This document shows positions 33,511-43,485 of a stretch of DNA of 64,000 nt, piece by piece. The stretch spans positions 124,001-188,000 of the forward strand of contig QORU01000016.1 of NCBI GenBank assembly GCA_003574785.1, written 5' to 3'. Source of the DNA: Taklimakanibacter deserti. Lineage in GTDB: Bacteria > Pseudomonadota > Alphaproteobacteria > Rhizobiales > Aestuariivirgaceae. Both the position numbers and the translations under genes were made by a program. Positions within the stretch are counted from its first letter, which is position 1; the number at the start of each line of letters is the position of its first letter. The notes under the pieces are model-generated. The model ran no database searches, had not been told where the DNA came from, and saw only the letters and a program-made list of their open reading frames with translations.

Positions 33511-34803
33511 TTACGCCCCGTCCTCTTCCTCGCCGTTGAAGACGAGCCCACGCTCGACGGCGCTCCTGCCGAATTTTTCCCTGAGGCGGTCGATGGCGTG
33601 CTCCGCCTTGGCGCGGGTCGCGGCGCGCTCGTCGAGCGTGGCTTCGTGACTGGAGGGATCGATCTCGCGCAGATGCGAAATGCCGACGCCGAGAAGGCGG
33701 AAGGCGGTGCCGGTGGCTTCGCGCTTGAGCAAGGGTTGTGCTGCCGAGAAAATGCGGTCGGCGAGCACCGTCGCATCCTGGAAGGAGGCGGCACGGGTCC
33801 TGAGCTTGAAGTCCGCGGTCTTGAGCTTGAGCGTGACGGTGGACCCCGCGAGCCGGTCAGCCTTGGCGCGGCGCGATACTTTCTCGCTCATTTGCCAGAG
33901 GATGCGCTCGAGCGCCTTGTAGTCGCTGATATCCTCATCGAAGGTGGTTTCGGCGCTGATGCTTTTGGTGTCGTCGTCGGGCGACACATGGCGGGCATCC
34001 TCGCCGCGCGACAGGTGATAGAGCCTGGCGCCCAGCGTGCCGTAGCGTTTCATCAGATCGACCTTCTCGCGCGTCTGCAGCTGGGCGATCATGGTGATGC
34101 CGTCCTTGGCCAGCTCCGCCTGCATCGCCTTACCGACGCCCCAGATGGCGCTGACCGGCTTCGCCGCCAGGAAGCCCAGCGTCTCGGCCCTGCCGATCAC
34201 CGAGAAGCCGCGCGGCTTGTCGAGATCGGAGGCCATCTTGGCGAGGAATTTGTTGTGCGACAGGCCGACCGACACGGTGATGCCGATCTCGCGCTCGATC
34301 TCCTGTCCGAGCAGCGCCAGCGAATAGGCCGCACTGCGCCCATGCAGGCGCTCGGTGCCGGCAAGATCGAGAAAGGCCTCGTCGATCGACAGCGGCTGGA
34401 CCAAGGGCGTGAGCGCCAGCATGAGCTCGCGCACTTGCTGTCCGACCGCGGCATATTTCGCCATGTTGGGCGGAATGACGGTGGCGTCGGGACAGAGCTT
34501 GAGGGCCTGGAACATCGGCATCGCCGATCTCACGCCCCTGATGCGCGCGATATAGCAGGCGGTCGAGACCACACCCCTGTGCTGGACGCCGACGATCACC
34601 GGTCTGTCGCGCAGGCTCGGATCGTCGCGCTTCTCGATCGCCGCATAGAAGGCGTCACAATCGAGATGGGCGGTGGTGAGGTGATGCAGCTCGGGATGGC
34701 GCAGCAGCCGCGGCGAGCGGCAGGAGGAGCAGCGGCGATCGTCCGCGCTCACGGGATTGAAGCAATCCCGGCAGAAGCCCGCTCCCACCCTTTCCCTGTC
34801 CAT
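33511..34803 (-). CDS. dinB: DNA polymerase IV (Y family) with N-terminal zinc-ribbon
   Basis: A 430-residue translesion polymerase. The catalytic acidic residues are in [12 protein letters not shown] (residues 46-56) and [10 protein letters not shown], and the little-finger domain follows residue 270. An N-terminal extension of about 40 residues carries Cys11, Cys14, Cys25 and Cys28 (C-x2-C-x10-C-x2-C), which looks like a zinc ribbon and is absent from E. coli DinB. The expected beta-clamp motif near the C-terminus is not obvious to me. The ribosome site is weak. Confidence 0.93.
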   Translation of the reverse strand: MDRERVGAGFCRDCFNPVSADDRRCSSCRSPRLLRHPELHHLTTAHLDCDAFYAAIEKRDDPSLRDRPVIVGVQHRGVVSTACYIARIRGVRSAMPMFQALKLCPDATVIPPNMAKYAAVGQQVRELMLALTPLVQPLSIDEAFLDLAGTERLHGRSAAYSLALLGQEIEREIGITVSVGLSHNKFLAKMASDLDKPRGFSVIGRAETLGFLAAKPVSAIWGVGKAMQAELAKDGITMIAQLQTREKVDLMKRYGTLGARLYHLSRGEDARHVSPDDDTKSISAETTFDEDISDYKALERILWQMSEKVSRRAKADRLAGSTVTLKLKTADFKLRTRAASFQDATVLADRIFSAAQPLLKREATGTAFRLLGVGISHLREIDPSSHEATLDERAATRAKAEHAIDRLREKFGRSAVERGLVFNGEEEDGA

Positions 34804-34816
34804 GAGTCCATTTTAA

Positions 34817-34886
34817 CGCATGATCCGGAAAAGTTCATGGCCGGGCTTGACCCGGCCATGCACCGGTTTTCCGAGAAGATCATGCG
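34817..34886. repeat. nested palindromic intergenic repeat
   Basis: The element has outer arms CGCATGATCCGGAAAAG (34817-34833) and TTTTCCGAGAAGATCATGCG (34867-34886), which pair imperfectly. Inside is a perfect 10-bp hairpin, CATGGCCGGG (34836-34845) and CCCGGCCATG (34851-34860) with loop CTTGA. The outer arms resemble the CATGATC..GGAAAA repeats found many times in Hyphomicrobiales genomes. It lies between the divergent dinB and GST genes and has no ORF. Confidence 0.75.
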
Positions 34887-35008
34887 CGAACACGTCATCG
34901 AGACGTTGCGCAGCCGGCATAAATAGGCTTCACTGGACGTGGGACGAGCGAAAATGAGGGGGGCCGGTTTTCGCGAGGTCCTGCTCCCGCCTGGATAAGG
35001 AGGAGCCG

Positions 35009-35659
35009 ATGTACAAGTTGTACAACGTCAAACGGTGGGGCTCGATCAGCGCCCATCTCGTTCTCGAAGAGCTTGAAGTTCCTTATCAAAATGTGTGGTT
35101 GACGGCCGAGCAGGTGCGCGCGCCGGAATTCCGCGAGATCAGTCCCTTGGGGTTGATACCGGCGCTCGGGCTGTCGGATGGCCGCGCCATCGCCGAATCG
35201 GCGGCGATCGTCGCCTTCCTCACCGACTCGCATCCCGACAAGGGCCTGGCGCCGCCGATCGGCAGCGACGACCATGCCCAATATCTCTCGTTGCTCGTCT
35301 TCATGGCGGTCAATCTCTATCCCTCTATCAATCTCGCCTTCGACGGCGGGCCGCTTGCCGAGACCGAGGAGCAGAATGCGGCGATCCGCCGGAAGGGCGG
35401 ACAGCATAGCCTCGGCGTCTTCGACATCCTCGAGAACCGCCTCGCCGAGGACGGACCATTCCTCCTGGGCGACAATTACTCTGCCGCCGATATCTATCTG
35501 TTCATGCTGACGCTCTGGGCCTACCCCTCGGAGCGGGCAGTGCTCGAGCGTTATCCGCATATTGCCAAGGTGGCTGAGCATGTGAGGAAGAGGCCGCGTC
35601 TCAAGGCGGCGCTCGATGCCCATGGGGCACTTGCCGTCCAGACCGCCGAGGCGGCCTGA
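35009..35659 (+). CDS. glutathione S-transferase family protein
   Basis: A 216-residue GST. The N-terminal thioredoxin-like part has KLYNVKRWGSISAHLVLEEL with the Ser region expected to contact glutathione, EISPLGLIPALGL (cis-proline), and AIAESAAIVAFL (gamma-glutamyl site). The helical part has LLGDNYSAADIYLFML, the conserved GST N-capping Asp motif. AAGGAGGAG lies just before the ATG. It differs clearly from the GST at 1470 and is not a recent duplicate. Confidence 0.9.
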   Translation: MYKLYNVKRWGSISAHLVLEELEVPYQNVWLTAEQVRAPEFREISPLGLIPALGLSDGRAIAESAAIVAFLTDSHPDKGLAPPIGSDDHAQYLSLLVFMAVNLYPSINLAFDGGPLAETEEQNAAIRRKGGQHSLGVFDILENRLAEDGPFLLGDNYSAADIYLFMLTLWAYPSERAVLERYPHIAKVAEHVRKRPRLKAALDAHGALAVQTAEAA

Positions 35660-35662
35660 TCA

Positions 35663-35944
35663 TTAGGATGACCGGTTGAGGATCTCGGCCGCCAGCGCCG
35701 GCAGGCGGGGGTCGAGATCCTGATCGGCCGTGAAGGTCAAAAGAAGCGATTCGTCCTGCAACAAGTGATTGAGGACGCCCGCCAGGAACCGCGGGTTCTG
35801 GACGGCTTCGCGGATATCGGCCGGGCTTACGCCCGAAAGCGCCAGGAAGCGCCCCAGCCTGTCGCCGTCAATAGCCAGAAAAGCGAGCGCTTTCAGAGAG
35901 ATAATCTCGGCTTCTTCAATTGAGAGTTTAAGCGGTTTCTGCAA
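35663..35944 (-). CDS. DUF3572 family protein
   Basis: A 93-residue all-helical protein of the DUF3572 family, seen in Hyphomicrobiales next to divK-pleD. It has EEAEIISLKALAFLAIDGDR, then FLALSGVSPADIR and FLAGVLNHLLQDESLLL. It has no membrane segment or Cys. It is divergent from divK and convergent with the GST gene (3 bases between stops). Function is unknown. Confidence 0.87.
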   Translation of the reverse strand: MQKPLKLSIEEAEIISLKALAFLAIDGDRLGRFLALSGVSPADIREAVQNPRFLAGVLNHLLQDESLLLTFTADQDLDPRLPALAAEILNRSS

Positions 35945-36172
35945 AATCCATATTCCGTCTTAAGCCAGGATTTACCACGTTAGCGGCTGTCACATTGGTT
36001 AAACTGTTAGTTACAGAGTTCGGCGACAATTCCGCCATAAGAAAAGTTGCACCAATTCTCAAAACGAACAGGGAAATCGGTGGCTTGCGGTTAACTCCGG
36101 CAACCGCACAGATACACCGATGGGGTGGCAGCCGTGCTACAGATACCGGGAAAACATGTGGGAAACGAGCAC
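35945..36172. promoter_or_regulatory. intergenic region driving divK-pleD and DUF3572
   Basis: This 228-base region should hold two divergent promoters. TTAA half-sites occur at 35999-36002 and within GTTAAC at 36090-36095, which recall CtrA half-sites, but no full TTAA-N7-TTAA site is present. A GCGGTT/AACCGC hairpin (36087-36092 and 36102-36107) lies before divK. None of these is strong evidence for a named regulator. Confidence 0.35.
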
Positions 36173-36568
36173 ATGCTCGCAAAGAATCCGGCGCAGGCCA
36201 AAACCGTTCTGATCGTTGAGGACAACGAGCTCAATATGAAGCTCTTCAACGATCTGTTGGAGGCGCATGGCTATCGCGTGCTGCAGACGCGCGACGGCCT
36301 GTCGGCGCTCGAGATCGCGCGCCAGCACATGCCCGACCTGATCATCATGGACATCCAATTGCCGGAAGTTTCCGGCATCGAAGTCACCAAATGGCTCAAG
36401 GAAGACGACGAGCTGCGCAAGATACCGGTCATCGCCGTGACCGCCTTCGCCATGAAGGGCGATGAGGAAAAAATCCGGGAAGGGGGGTGCGAGGCCTATA
36501 TCTCCAAACCCATTTCCGTTATGAGCTTTCTCAAAACGGTAGACAGCTTCCTCAAGAGACCACAATGA
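36173..36568 (+). CDS. divK: polar cell-fate response regulator DivK
   Basis: A receiver-only protein of about 131 residues. The core reads [20 protein letters not shown], with phospho-acceptor Asp in [13 protein letters not shown], Thr in [11 protein letters not shown] and Lys in [10 protein letters not shown]. These segments are nearly those of Caulobacter and rhizobial DivK, which switches PleC/DivJ/DivL and so CtrA activity. Starts at 36125 (GTG) and 36173 (ATG) are both possible; I prefer the latter as it gives a normal N-terminus. It overlaps pleD by ATGA. Confidence 0.93.
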   Translation: MLAKNPAQAKTVLIVEDNELNMKLFNDLLEAHGYRVLQTRDGLSALEIARQHMPDLIIMDIQLPEVSGIEVTKWLKEDDELRKIPVIAVTAFAMKGDEEKIREGGCEAYISKPISVMSFLKTVDSFLKRPQ

Positions 36569-37932
36569 CCGCCAGGGTTCTGGTCGTCGACGACATTCTC
36601 GCGAATGTTCGCCTCCTCGAGGCGAAGCTTTCGGCGGAATATTTCGACGTCGTGACGGCCATGAACGGCACTGATGCCCTCGATGCGATCCGGCGCATGA
36701 AGCCCGATATCGTGCTCCTCGATGTGATGATGCCGGGCATCGACGGCATCGAGGTCTGCCGCCAGATCAAGGGCGACTCGCAGACCCATCATATTCCGGT
36801 GGTCATGGTCACCGCCCTCGATCAGCCGGAAGACCGTGTGAAAGGCCTCGAGGCCGGCGCCGACGATTTCCTGACCAAGCCGGTCAATGACATGGCGCTG
36901 TTCTGCCGGGTGAAGAGCCTGGTCAGGCTCAAGATGCTCACCGATGAGCTCCGCGCCCGCTCGCCCAACGGCGAGGCGGTGCGCCTGGTCAACCGCCTGG
37001 AAAACGGCGAGGCATCGCGCCCGGGCAAAGTGCTCATCATCGACAATCGCGCCACCGCCAGCGAGCGCACCAAAGCGGCCCTCGTTCCCCATCATGAGGT
37101 GACGGTGGTCGACGACCCGTTGACCGCCGTCATGCATGCGGCGGAAACCCGCTACGAGCTCATCATCATCAATCTCGACATGGACAATGTCGACGGCCTG
37201 CGCCTGTGCTCGCAACTCAAATCGCTCGAGCGCACCCGCCAGACGCCGATCCTCATCGTCGTGGCGCCCGACGATCACCAGCGGCTTCTGCGCGCGCTCG
37301 ACATGGGCGTGAACGACTATCTGATCCGGCCCATCGACAGGCAGGAGCTCCTGGCGCGCGCCAATACCCAGATCAAGCGCTGCCGATATACCGACCAGTT
37401 GCGCTCGCATGTCCAGGCGACGATGGAGCTCGCCGTCACCGACCCGCTGACCGGACTCTACAACCGCCGCTATATGGAAACCCAGACCACGGCGCTGGTC
37501 GAGCACGCCATCAATCGCGGCAAGAGTCTGTCGCTGCTCGCCCTCGACGTCGATCACTTCAAGACGGTGAATGACGAGAACGGCCATGCGGTGGGCGACC
37601 GCGTGCTGCAGGAGCTCGCCTCCCGCCTCAAGCAGTCGATCCGCAATATCGACATGATCTGCCGCATCGGCGGCGAGGAATTCGTCATCGTGCTGCCCGG
37701 CACCAACGCGGAGGTGGCCGCCAAGATCGCCGACCGCATGCGCCGCAACATATCGGGCAAGCCCTTCAATGTCGGCGCCCGGACCGGCCCGCTGACGGTC
37801 ACCGTCTCGATCGGCGTCGCCGCCGTCGAAGGATCGTCCGACACGATGGAAGCCATCATGAAGCGCGCCGACGAGGCGCTCTACAGCGCCAAGCGCCAAG
37901 GCCGCAATCGCGTCAACTCGACTGCGGCCTGA
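36565..37932 (+). CDS. pleD: diguanylate cyclase response regulator PleD
   Basis: A 455-residue protein with two receiver domains and a GGDEF domain. The first receiver has the phospho-acceptor in [13 protein letters not shown]; the second (about residues 155-275) is a degenerate adaptor. The active site is GGEEF at residues 369-373, with the inhibitory-site motif RNID just upstream. It makes cyclic di-GMP at the cell pole under DivK-linked control. The ATG overlaps the divK stop, the conserved arrangement in this group. Confidence 0.95.
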   Translation: MTARVLVVDDILANVRLLEAKLSAEYFDVVTAMNGTDALDAIRRMKPDIVLLDVMMPGIDGIEVCRQIKGDSQTHHIPVVMVTALDQPEDRVKGLEAGADDFLTKPVNDMALFCRVKSLVRLKMLTDELRARSPNGEAVRLVNRLENGEASRPGKVLIIDNRATASERTKAALVPHHEVTVVDDPLTAVMHAAETRYELIIINLDMDNVDGLRLCSQLKSLERTRQTPILIVVAPDDHQRLLRALDMGVNDYLIRPIDRQELLARANTQIKRCRYTDQLRSHVQATMELAVTDPLTGLYNRRYMETQTTALVEHAINRGKSLSLLALDVDHFKTVNDENGHAVGDRVLQELASRLKQSIRNIDMICRIGGEEFVIVLPGTNAEVAAKIADRMRRNISGKPFNVGARTGPLTVTVSIGVAAVEGSSDTMEAIMKRADEALYSAKRQGRNRVNSTAA

Positions 37933-37940
37933 ACCGTTCT

Positions 37941-38501
37941 CTAGACGACATATCGCAGCAGCACGATCCCGTCATTGAAGGTGCGACATTCGGCGAGCGT
38001 CATCACCGATTGCGTGCCCGACGGAAACAGGCGTTTGCCGCGCCCGAGCACGATCGGATAGATCATCAGGCGATATTCATCGACGAGACGGTGCGGCATC
38101 AGTACATGCACGATCGAGGCGCTGCCATAGATCAGCATGTCGCGGCCCGGTTCCGCCTTCAACGCCTTCGTTTCACCGACAAGATCCCGGCCGATGATCG
38201 TCGTGTTGTTCCACGCAGCGCTTTTGAGGCTGCGCGATGCGACATATTTCGGCAGGCTGTTCATGCGCTCGGCAAATTCACCTTCGACCGTGGGCCAGAC
38301 GGCGGCGAAGCCGTCATAGGTCAGGCGGCCGAAGAGCAGCGCATCGGCCTCCGCGAGTTCGTCATGCTTGAACTTGTCGCCGTCCGGGCCGCGGCTGAAC
38401 GGCCCGGTCCAGTCGCCGAGGCCCGATCCTTCCATCCCGACCGGGTCCTGGATGACGCCGTCGAGAGACATGTAATCCGTCGCGATGATCCTTCTGGACA
38501 T
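37941..38501 (-). CDS. dihydrofolate reductase / RibD C-terminal-like protein
   Basis: A 186-residue protein of the RibD-C/DHFR-like family. It has IIATDYMSLDGVIQDP at the start, ALLFGRLTYDGFAAVWP, MLIYGSASIVHVLM and LYP-type YPIVLGRGKRLF. Such proteins bind NADPH, but most have no known substrate. A related gene lies just upstream in the same direction (38560-39234), which suggests an old duplication. Confidence 0.88.
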   Translation of the reverse strand: MSRRIIATDYMSLDGVIQDPVGMEGSGLGDWTGPFSRGPDGDKFKHDELAEADALLFGRLTYDGFAAVWPTVEGEFAERMNSLPKYVASRSLKSAAWNNTTIIGRDLVGETKALKAEPGRDMLIYGSASIVHVLMPHRLVDEYRLMIYPIVLGRGKRLFPSGTQSVMTLAECRTFNDGIVLLRYVV

Positions 38502-38559
38502 CTCGATATCCTTTCACAGGGGTGTTGCCGGACCGGCCGGATAGCCGGCCGGCACTTCG

Positions 38560-39234
38560 TCAGGTGAGATCGTTGCGGCGCTCGATCTCGGCTGCGGAAG
38601 GGTCGTCCGCAGCGAAGGATCCGGTCTTGACGTCGCCGTCGGGTTCATAGCGCGCGACCAGGACGCCCGAGCCCGAGACCGTCGACTTCGTCAGCTTTAA
38701 AGCGCCGGGCTTCGTGCCGTCACCGAAGAAGCGCTTGCCCTTGCCGAGAGCGACCGGAAAGGTGAGGAGCGTGACTTCGTCGATCAGCTGATGCGCCAGC
38801 AGCGTCTGCACGAAATTGCTCGAGCCCTGGACGAGGAGGGCAGGGCCGTCCTTCTGCTTGAGATCGCGCAAGGTCGCGACCACATCGCGACCGAGCGACT
38901 GGCTGTTGTGCCAGCCGAGCGTGTCGGGCGAATGCGTGGCGACATATTTGGTGGCGCCGTTGAACAGCCTGGTGATCTTGCCCGTGAGCTCGTCGGCGCC
39001 TTCGGTCTTCACATGCGGCCAATAGGCGGCAAAGATGTCATAGGTCTTGCGGCCGAGCAGGAGGTCGAAGGGCGCGGAAAGGAGTTCGTCCATGACGGCG
39101 CTCAAGGCGTCGTCCCAGTAAGGCGCCGTCCAGCCGCCATATTTGAAGCCGCCGGTGGGATCCTCATCCGGTCCGCCAGGGGCCTGCATCACGCCGTCGA
39201 GACTGACAAAAGCGCTGGCTACGATCTTGCGCAT
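38560..39234 (-). CDS. dihydrofolate reductase / RibD C-terminal-like protein (paralogue)
   Basis: A 224-residue member of the same family as its neighbour. Matching segments are ASAFVSLDGVMQAPGG, LLLGRKTYDIFAAYWP, LLVQGSSNFVQTLL and FPVALGKGKRFF. The ATG at 39234 has AGGAGA before it. The C-terminus is longer than in the neighbour and ends in a charged tail. The two genes are 58 bases apart and probably co-transcribed. Confidence 0.88.
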   Translation of the reverse strand: MRKIVASAFVSLDGVMQAPGGPDEDPTGGFKYGGWTAPYWDDALSAVMDELLSAPFDLLLGRKTYDIFAAYWPHVKTEGADELTGKITRLFNGATKYVATHSPDTLGWHNSQSLGRDVVATLRDLKQKDGPALLVQGSSNFVQTLLAHQLIDEVTLLTFPVALGKGKRFFGDGTKPGALKLTKSTVSGSGVLVARYEPDGDVKTGSFAADDPSAAEIERRNDLT

Positions 39235-39492
39235 GGTATTCTCCTTTGATTTCAAGCCCATCAGGGGCGTTCTCATAGCCACGACGAACGGACCGAGGCG
39301 AAATCGACAAGGGAGACGATATTTTTGCCTGCTCCGCTGTCGGATGAGCGTATCGAGCGCGCAGCGCACATCTTTCAATCTTGACGTGAACACATAGCGC
39401 CCTGCCGATTTTGGCGTTTTGCACCTAATGCAACCGTGCTAGGCTTGGATTCCCTTGGCTGTGACCTAAAAAGAAGGGAATAAGCGATCCAT

Positions 39493-39738
39493 ATGGCACA
39501 GGAAAAACCACAAAATCTGCAGGATACTTTTCTTAATCACGTCCGCAAGCAGAAGATCCCGGTGACGGTGTTTCTCGTTAATGGGGTGAAATTGCAGGGT
39601 ATTATTACCTGGTTCGATAATTTCTGCGTGCTTTTGCGAAGAGACGGCCTGTCCCAGCTCGTCTATAAGCATGCCATTTCGACGATCATGCCGGGCGGGC
39701 CGATCAGCCTGTTCGACGAGGAAGGCAAGGACGGGTGA
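39493..39738 (+). CDS. hfq: RNA chaperone Hfq
   Basis: An 81-residue Sm-like protein. Sm1 reads [20 protein letters not shown] and Sm2 reads [10 protein letters not shown]. The conserved RNA-binding residues Gln8, Phe and His of the KH motif (YKHA) are present. It forms hexamers that pair small RNAs with mRNAs. AAGAAGGG lies upstream of the ATG. Its stop overlaps the GTG of hflX. The 258 bases before it must hold its promoter; I see no clear match to consensus. Confidence 0.97.
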   Translation: MAQEKPQNLQDTFLNHVRKQKIPVTVFLVNGVKLQGIITWFDNFCVLLRRDGLSQLVYKHAISTIMPGGPISLFDEEGKDG

Positions 39739-41120
39739 CGCCCAGCAGACGCAAGCATTCTTCCGGTCACGAAGTTCGATTTCAGATTGAAGGGCCTGAG
39801 GCCACGCGCGCCGTTGTCGTTCATGTGGAACGCAAGGCGAGGGTGGCGTCGGCGCTGACGGATCGGACGGCGGCCTCGCGCCTCGAGGAAGCCGTCGGTC
39901 TGGCGCTGGCCATCGATCTCGATATCGCCGGCGAGCTTGTCGTCATGCTGAGCGAACCCCGCCCCGCTACCTTGATCGGCAGCGGCAAGGTCGATGAGAT
40001 CGCGGGGCTGGTCAGGGAGAGCGAGACGGATCTCGTCCTCGTCAATGGGACGCTGAGCCCGATCCAGCAGCGCAATCTCGAAAAGGCCTGGGATGCCAAG
40101 GTCCTCGACCGGACCGGCCTCATCCTGGAGATTTTTGGGCGGCGCGCCCGCACGCGTGAAGGCCTCTTGCAGGTCGAGCTCGCGCATTTGCGCTACCAGA
40201 AGAGCCGGCTGGTCAGATCCTGGACCCACTTGGAACGCCAACGCGGCGGCTTCGGCTTCCTTGGCGGTCCCGGCGAGACCCAGCTCGAAGCCGACCGGCG
40301 GCTCATCCAGGAGCGCATATCGCGGCTCGAAAAGCAGCTCGCTTCCGTCGTGAAGACGCGGGGGCTGCATCGCGAGGGCAGGGCGCGCGTTCCCTATCCG
40401 GTCGTCGCCCTCGTCGGCTATACCAATGCCGGCAAGTCGACCCTGTTCAACGCGCTGACCAAGGCGGGCGTGCTCGCCAAGGACCTGCTTTTCGCCACCC
40501 TCGATCCCGCCATGCGCGCGATCTCGCTGCCGCATGGCCGCAAGGTCGTTCTCTCGGACACGGTCGGCTTCATTTCCGATCTTCCGACGCCGCTCATCGC
40601 CGCCTTCCGCGCCACGCTCGAAGAGGTGATCGAGGCCGATGTGATCCTGCATGTGCGCGACATCAGCCATCCGGAAACGGATGCCCAGGCGGCCGACGTC
40701 TCCGCCATCCTGAGCGAGCTCGGCATCGGTGAGAACCGCCGCGACCACATCATCGACGTCTGGAACAAGGCCGATCAATTGCCTGACGATCTCGCCGCGA
40801 TGCGCCGGATGCAGGCCGCGAGGCAGGAAGGCTGTGTCCTGGTCTCGGCCCTGACCGGCCAGGGCCTCGATGAGTTGCGCCAGTTGATCGAAGCCAAATT
40901 GGGCAAGGACCTCGATGTCTATGAAGCGGTCCTCGATCCGGCCGACGGGCAGGGCCAGGCCTGGCTCTATGACAAGGGCGAGGTGCTGGGCCGCGAGCAG
41001 CTCGAGGACGGCCGCGTCGTTCTGACCGTGCGCCTCGGCCCCGACAAGGCGCAGATCGCCCAAAGCCGCTTCAAATACCGCTTGCGCAATACGAGCCTGC
41101 TCGATCAAGCGGCGGAATAA
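39735..41120 (+). CDS. hflX: ribosome-associated GTPase HflX
   Basis: A 461-residue GTPase. The N-terminal domain has [11 protein letters not shown] and [13 protein letters not shown], then a coiled coil with [15 protein letters not shown]. The G domain has [12 protein letters not shown] (P-loop), [19 protein letters not shown] and NKAD. HflX splits stalled or heat-damaged ribosomes. The GTG start overlaps the hfq stop (GTGA), the common hfq-hflX pair. Confidence 0.96.
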   Translation: MTPSRRKHSSGHEVRFQIEGPEATRAVVVHVERKARVASALTDRTAASRLEEAVGLALAIDLDIAGELVVMLSEPRPATLIGSGKVDEIAGLVRESETDLVLVNGTLSPIQQRNLEKAWDAKVLDRTGLILEIFGRRARTREGLLQVELAHLRYQKSRLVRSWTHLERQRGGFGFLGGPGETQLEADRRLIQERISRLEKQLASVVKTRGLHREGRARVPYPVVALVGYTNAGKSTLFNALTKAGVLAKDLLFATLDPAMRAISLPHGRKVVLSDTVGFISDLPTPLIAAFRATLEEVIEADVILHVRDISHPETDAQAADVSAILSELGIGENRRDHIIDVWNKADQLPDDLAAMRRMQAARQEGCVLVSALTGQGLDELRQLIEAKLGKDLDVYEAVLDPADGQGQAWLYDKGEVLGREQLEDGRVVLTVRLGPDKAQIAQSRFKYRLRNTSLLDQAAE

Positions 41121-41123
41121 CGT

Positions 41124-41924
41124 TCAGCGCCGTTCAAGCGCCTTGGCTTCGTCCCACAGCGCATCCATCTCGGCGAGCGTCGACTTTTCCGGCGATGAGC
41201 CGCGCTTGGCGAGCGCGTCCTCGATATGGCGGAAGCGGCGCAGGAATTTCTCATTTGCGGTGCGCACGGCGCTTTCCGGATCGATGCCGAGATGGCGGCC
41301 GAGATTGGCCATGGCGAAGAGCAGGTCGCCATATTCGGCGGCCTGCTTTTCGGGCACGGTCTCGTCCTGAAGCTCGGCGATCTCCTCGTTCATCTTGTCA
41401 TAGACGAAATCGATCGACGGCCAGTCGAAGCCGACCTTGGCGGCCTTGGCCTGCAACTTGACCGCGCGCGTCATCGCCGGCAGCGCCACCGGCACGCCAT
41501 CGAGGAGCCCTGAGCCATTCGCGTTGTCCTTCTTCTCGCGCGCCTTCATCTCTTCCCAGAAGCCTTTGGCGAGCTTGGCCGAGCGCGCTTTCTCGTCGCC
41601 GAAGACATGCGGATGGCGCCGGATCATCTTGCGGCAGATGGATTCCACCACGTCGTCGAAGGCAAAACTCTTCTCCTCGGCGGCGAGCTGGGCGTGATAG
41701 ACGACCTGCAGCAAGAGATCGCCCAGTTCCTCGCACAGATCGCTTCTGTCGTTGCGTGCGATGGCATCGGCCACTTCATAGGCTTCCTCGATCGTATAGG
41801 GCGCGATGGTCGCGAAATTCTGCTCGAGATCCCAGGGGCAGCCGGTGCCGGGCATGCGCAGCGCCGCCATGATGGCTCTGAGGGTCGCGACTTGGCGGGG
41901 ATCGAGATCGGCGGGATTGGTCAT
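41124..41924 (-). CDS. mazG: nucleoside triphosphate pyrophosphohydrolase MazG
   Basis: A 266-residue protein with two MazG domains. The first has CPWDLEQNFATIAPYTIEEA and CEELGDLLLQVVYHAQLA; the second has IAELQDETVPEKQAAEYGDLLFAMANL. The E-x-x-E/E-x-x-D metal-binding sets are present in both. It hydrolyses nucleoside triphosphates to monophosphates and clears damaged nucleotides. It converges on hflX with 3 bases between the stops. Confidence 0.94.
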   Translation of the reverse strand: MTNPADLDPRQVATLRAIMAALRMPGTGCPWDLEQNFATIAPYTIEEAYEVADAIARNDRSDLCEELGDLLLQVVYHAQLAAEEKSFAFDDVVESICRKMIRRHPHVFGDEKARSAKLAKGFWEEMKAREKKDNANGSGLLDGVPVALPAMTRAVKLQAKAAKVGFDWPSIDFVYDKMNEEIAELQDETVPEKQAAEYGDLLFAMANLGRHLGIDPESAVRTANEKFLRRFRHIEDALAKRGSSPEKSTLAEMDALWDEAKALERR

Positions 41925-41945
41925 GCGTTTGGCACTCGTGAGGGG

Positions 41946-42473
41946 TTATGCGGGAAGGAGAGCGGCGATTGTCTCGGCCGCCTGGTCTGGCGTCATGGCC
42001 GCGGTGTCGATGGTGAGCGCCGGCGTCGGCATGGCCGCCAGACAGGCGGCGAAGTCATTCGCGAGCCGGCGCAAGAGCTCGGGTGATTGCATCTTGCCGA
42101 ATGCGGCGCGATCCGGTGCGCCGAGACGGCGCTCCTGTTCTGCAGGCGGGACGGTGAGAGCGACGAACGTCACCTTTCCTCGGCCGGTCTCGACAAGGGC
42201 CCGGGCGCGCTCGGGGAAATCACGCGCCACCGTGGGCTCGGGCGCGAAGGTGAAGATGAGCGAGCGGCCGGTCTTCGCCGCTTCGGCGAAGACGTCGAGC
42301 CAGAAGCGTTCACGCAAGCGTGCGAAACTTTCGCAGCCGAAGGGAAATACCGCGCCGACGGCGTCGACCACCAGATGATTGTGGAAGAGCGCGAGGCCGG
42401 TGCGCGCGGCAAGGGCTTTCGCGATGGTGAGCTTGCCCGATGCCGGCTGTCCATAGAGGAAGATGAGATGCAT
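41946..42473 (-). CDS. P-loop small-molecule kinase-like protein
   Basis: A 175-residue AAA/kinase-like protein. The P-loop is LYGQPASGKLTIAKAL (residues 6-20), followed by LFHNHLVVDAV, and a helical region with a likely lid (PPAEQERRLGAPDR). The fold resembles shikimate or gluconate kinases, but the substrate is not evident. It lies 21 bases upstream of mazG and reads in the same direction, so the two may be co-transcribed. Confidence 0.8.
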   Translation of the reverse strand: MHLIFLYGQPASGKLTIAKALAARTGLALFHNHLVVDAVGAVFPFGCESFARLRERFWLDVFAEAAKTGRSLIFTFAPEPTVARDFPERARALVETGRGKVTFVALTVPPAEQERRLGAPDRAAFGKMQSPELLRRLANDFAACLAAMPTPALTIDTAAMTPDQAAETIAALLPA

Positions 42474-42657
42474 CGGATGAGATTACCGGCATGGCGACCG
42501 GCTTGCTACCGCTGGATTGCGCTCGCCCGCGCAAGAGCGATGAGAAAATGGCTTGGCAGCGACGTCAGGACGGAATGGCGCCAGGGGTGGCCAGTCCGGC
42601 CGCTTATGGCTATGGCATTGGACCGGCAGAATCCTGCCATCCCCTTGGGAGTCGACC

Positions 42658-43317
42658 ATGCCCGGCGCCGAAACATTGCTGACCTTCCTGATCGCCTTGT
42701 TCTTCCTGGAAGTGACACCTGGTCCCGATATGATGCTCATCCTCGGGCGCGGCATAGGGCAGGGACGGAAGACAGCCTTGCTGACGGTTGTCGGCATGAT
42801 CTTCGTCGCCGGCTTCATCAAGATCTGTCTCCTGATCCTGGGCGTCGCCTCTCTCCTCAAGGCCTATCCCGAGGCTCTGACCGTGTTGCGCTGGGCGGGC
42901 GCTGCCTATCTCCTCTGGCTGGGCGTCAAGCTGATCCGCGCCAGCTTCAACGGCGGCGCGCTTGCCGTCGCCGTCGCGGAGGCCTCGTCCTGGTCGGCGG
43001 TGCGCGAGGGCGCGATCAACAGCCTCACCAATCCGAAGTCGCTGCTCTTCATGTTCGCCTTCCTGCCGCAATTCGTCGATCCCGCGGTCGGACCGGTGTG
43101 GCTCCAGCTCTTGCTGTTCGGCAGCCTGCAGATGTTGTCGGGCGTGATCGCTTTGAGCGGTGTCGCGCTGGCATCGGGCACGGTCGGCCGGTGGTTGACG
43201 CGCTGGCCGCGCCTCCTCGCATGGCAGCAGCGCTTCACCGGATGTGTGATGATCGGCCTCGGCTTGCGTCTCTTCATGTCCGGTGGCGCAAGCGCATCGC
43301 CGACATCGCGCGCATGA
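42658..43317 (+). CDS. LysE/RhtB family amino acid exporter
   Basis: A 219-residue membrane protein with about six hydrophobic helices. The N-terminal motif EVTPGPDMMLILGRGIGQGR is the family signature (P-G-P), followed by a long helix pair, and GAINSLTNPKSLLFMFAFLP is the second conserved region. It should export amino acids or derivatives. GGGAG lies 7 bases before ATG 42658. It is divergent from the kinase/mazG pair. Confidence 0.92.
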   Translation: MPGAETLLTFLIALFFLEVTPGPDMMLILGRGIGQGRKTALLTVVGMIFVAGFIKICLLILGVASLLKAYPEALTVLRWAGAAYLLWLGVKLIRASFNGGALAVAVAEASSWSAVREGAINSLTNPKSLLFMFAFLPQFVDPAVGPVWLQLLLFGSLQMLSGVIALSGVALASGTVGRWLTRWPRLLAWQQRFTGCVMIGLGLRLFMSGGASASPTSRA

Positions 43318-43485
43318 TTTCGAACACGGGGAAGCCCTGCTGCAATTGATCGATGCGGATCAGTCTGGTTACAAAACCTTACTTTTGCCGGCTTGCAGTT
43401 GTTGTCGGGTGCTGCAACCGTGAGCCGATCGCGCAGGCATCGGGCACGATCGGCCTTGCGCATATGAATTCGAAGGGGGGCGGCA

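Noticed and set aside
35945..36172. CtrA binding site before divK
   Set aside because: Only TTAA half-sites are present; the full TTAA-N7-TTAA spacing is not met.
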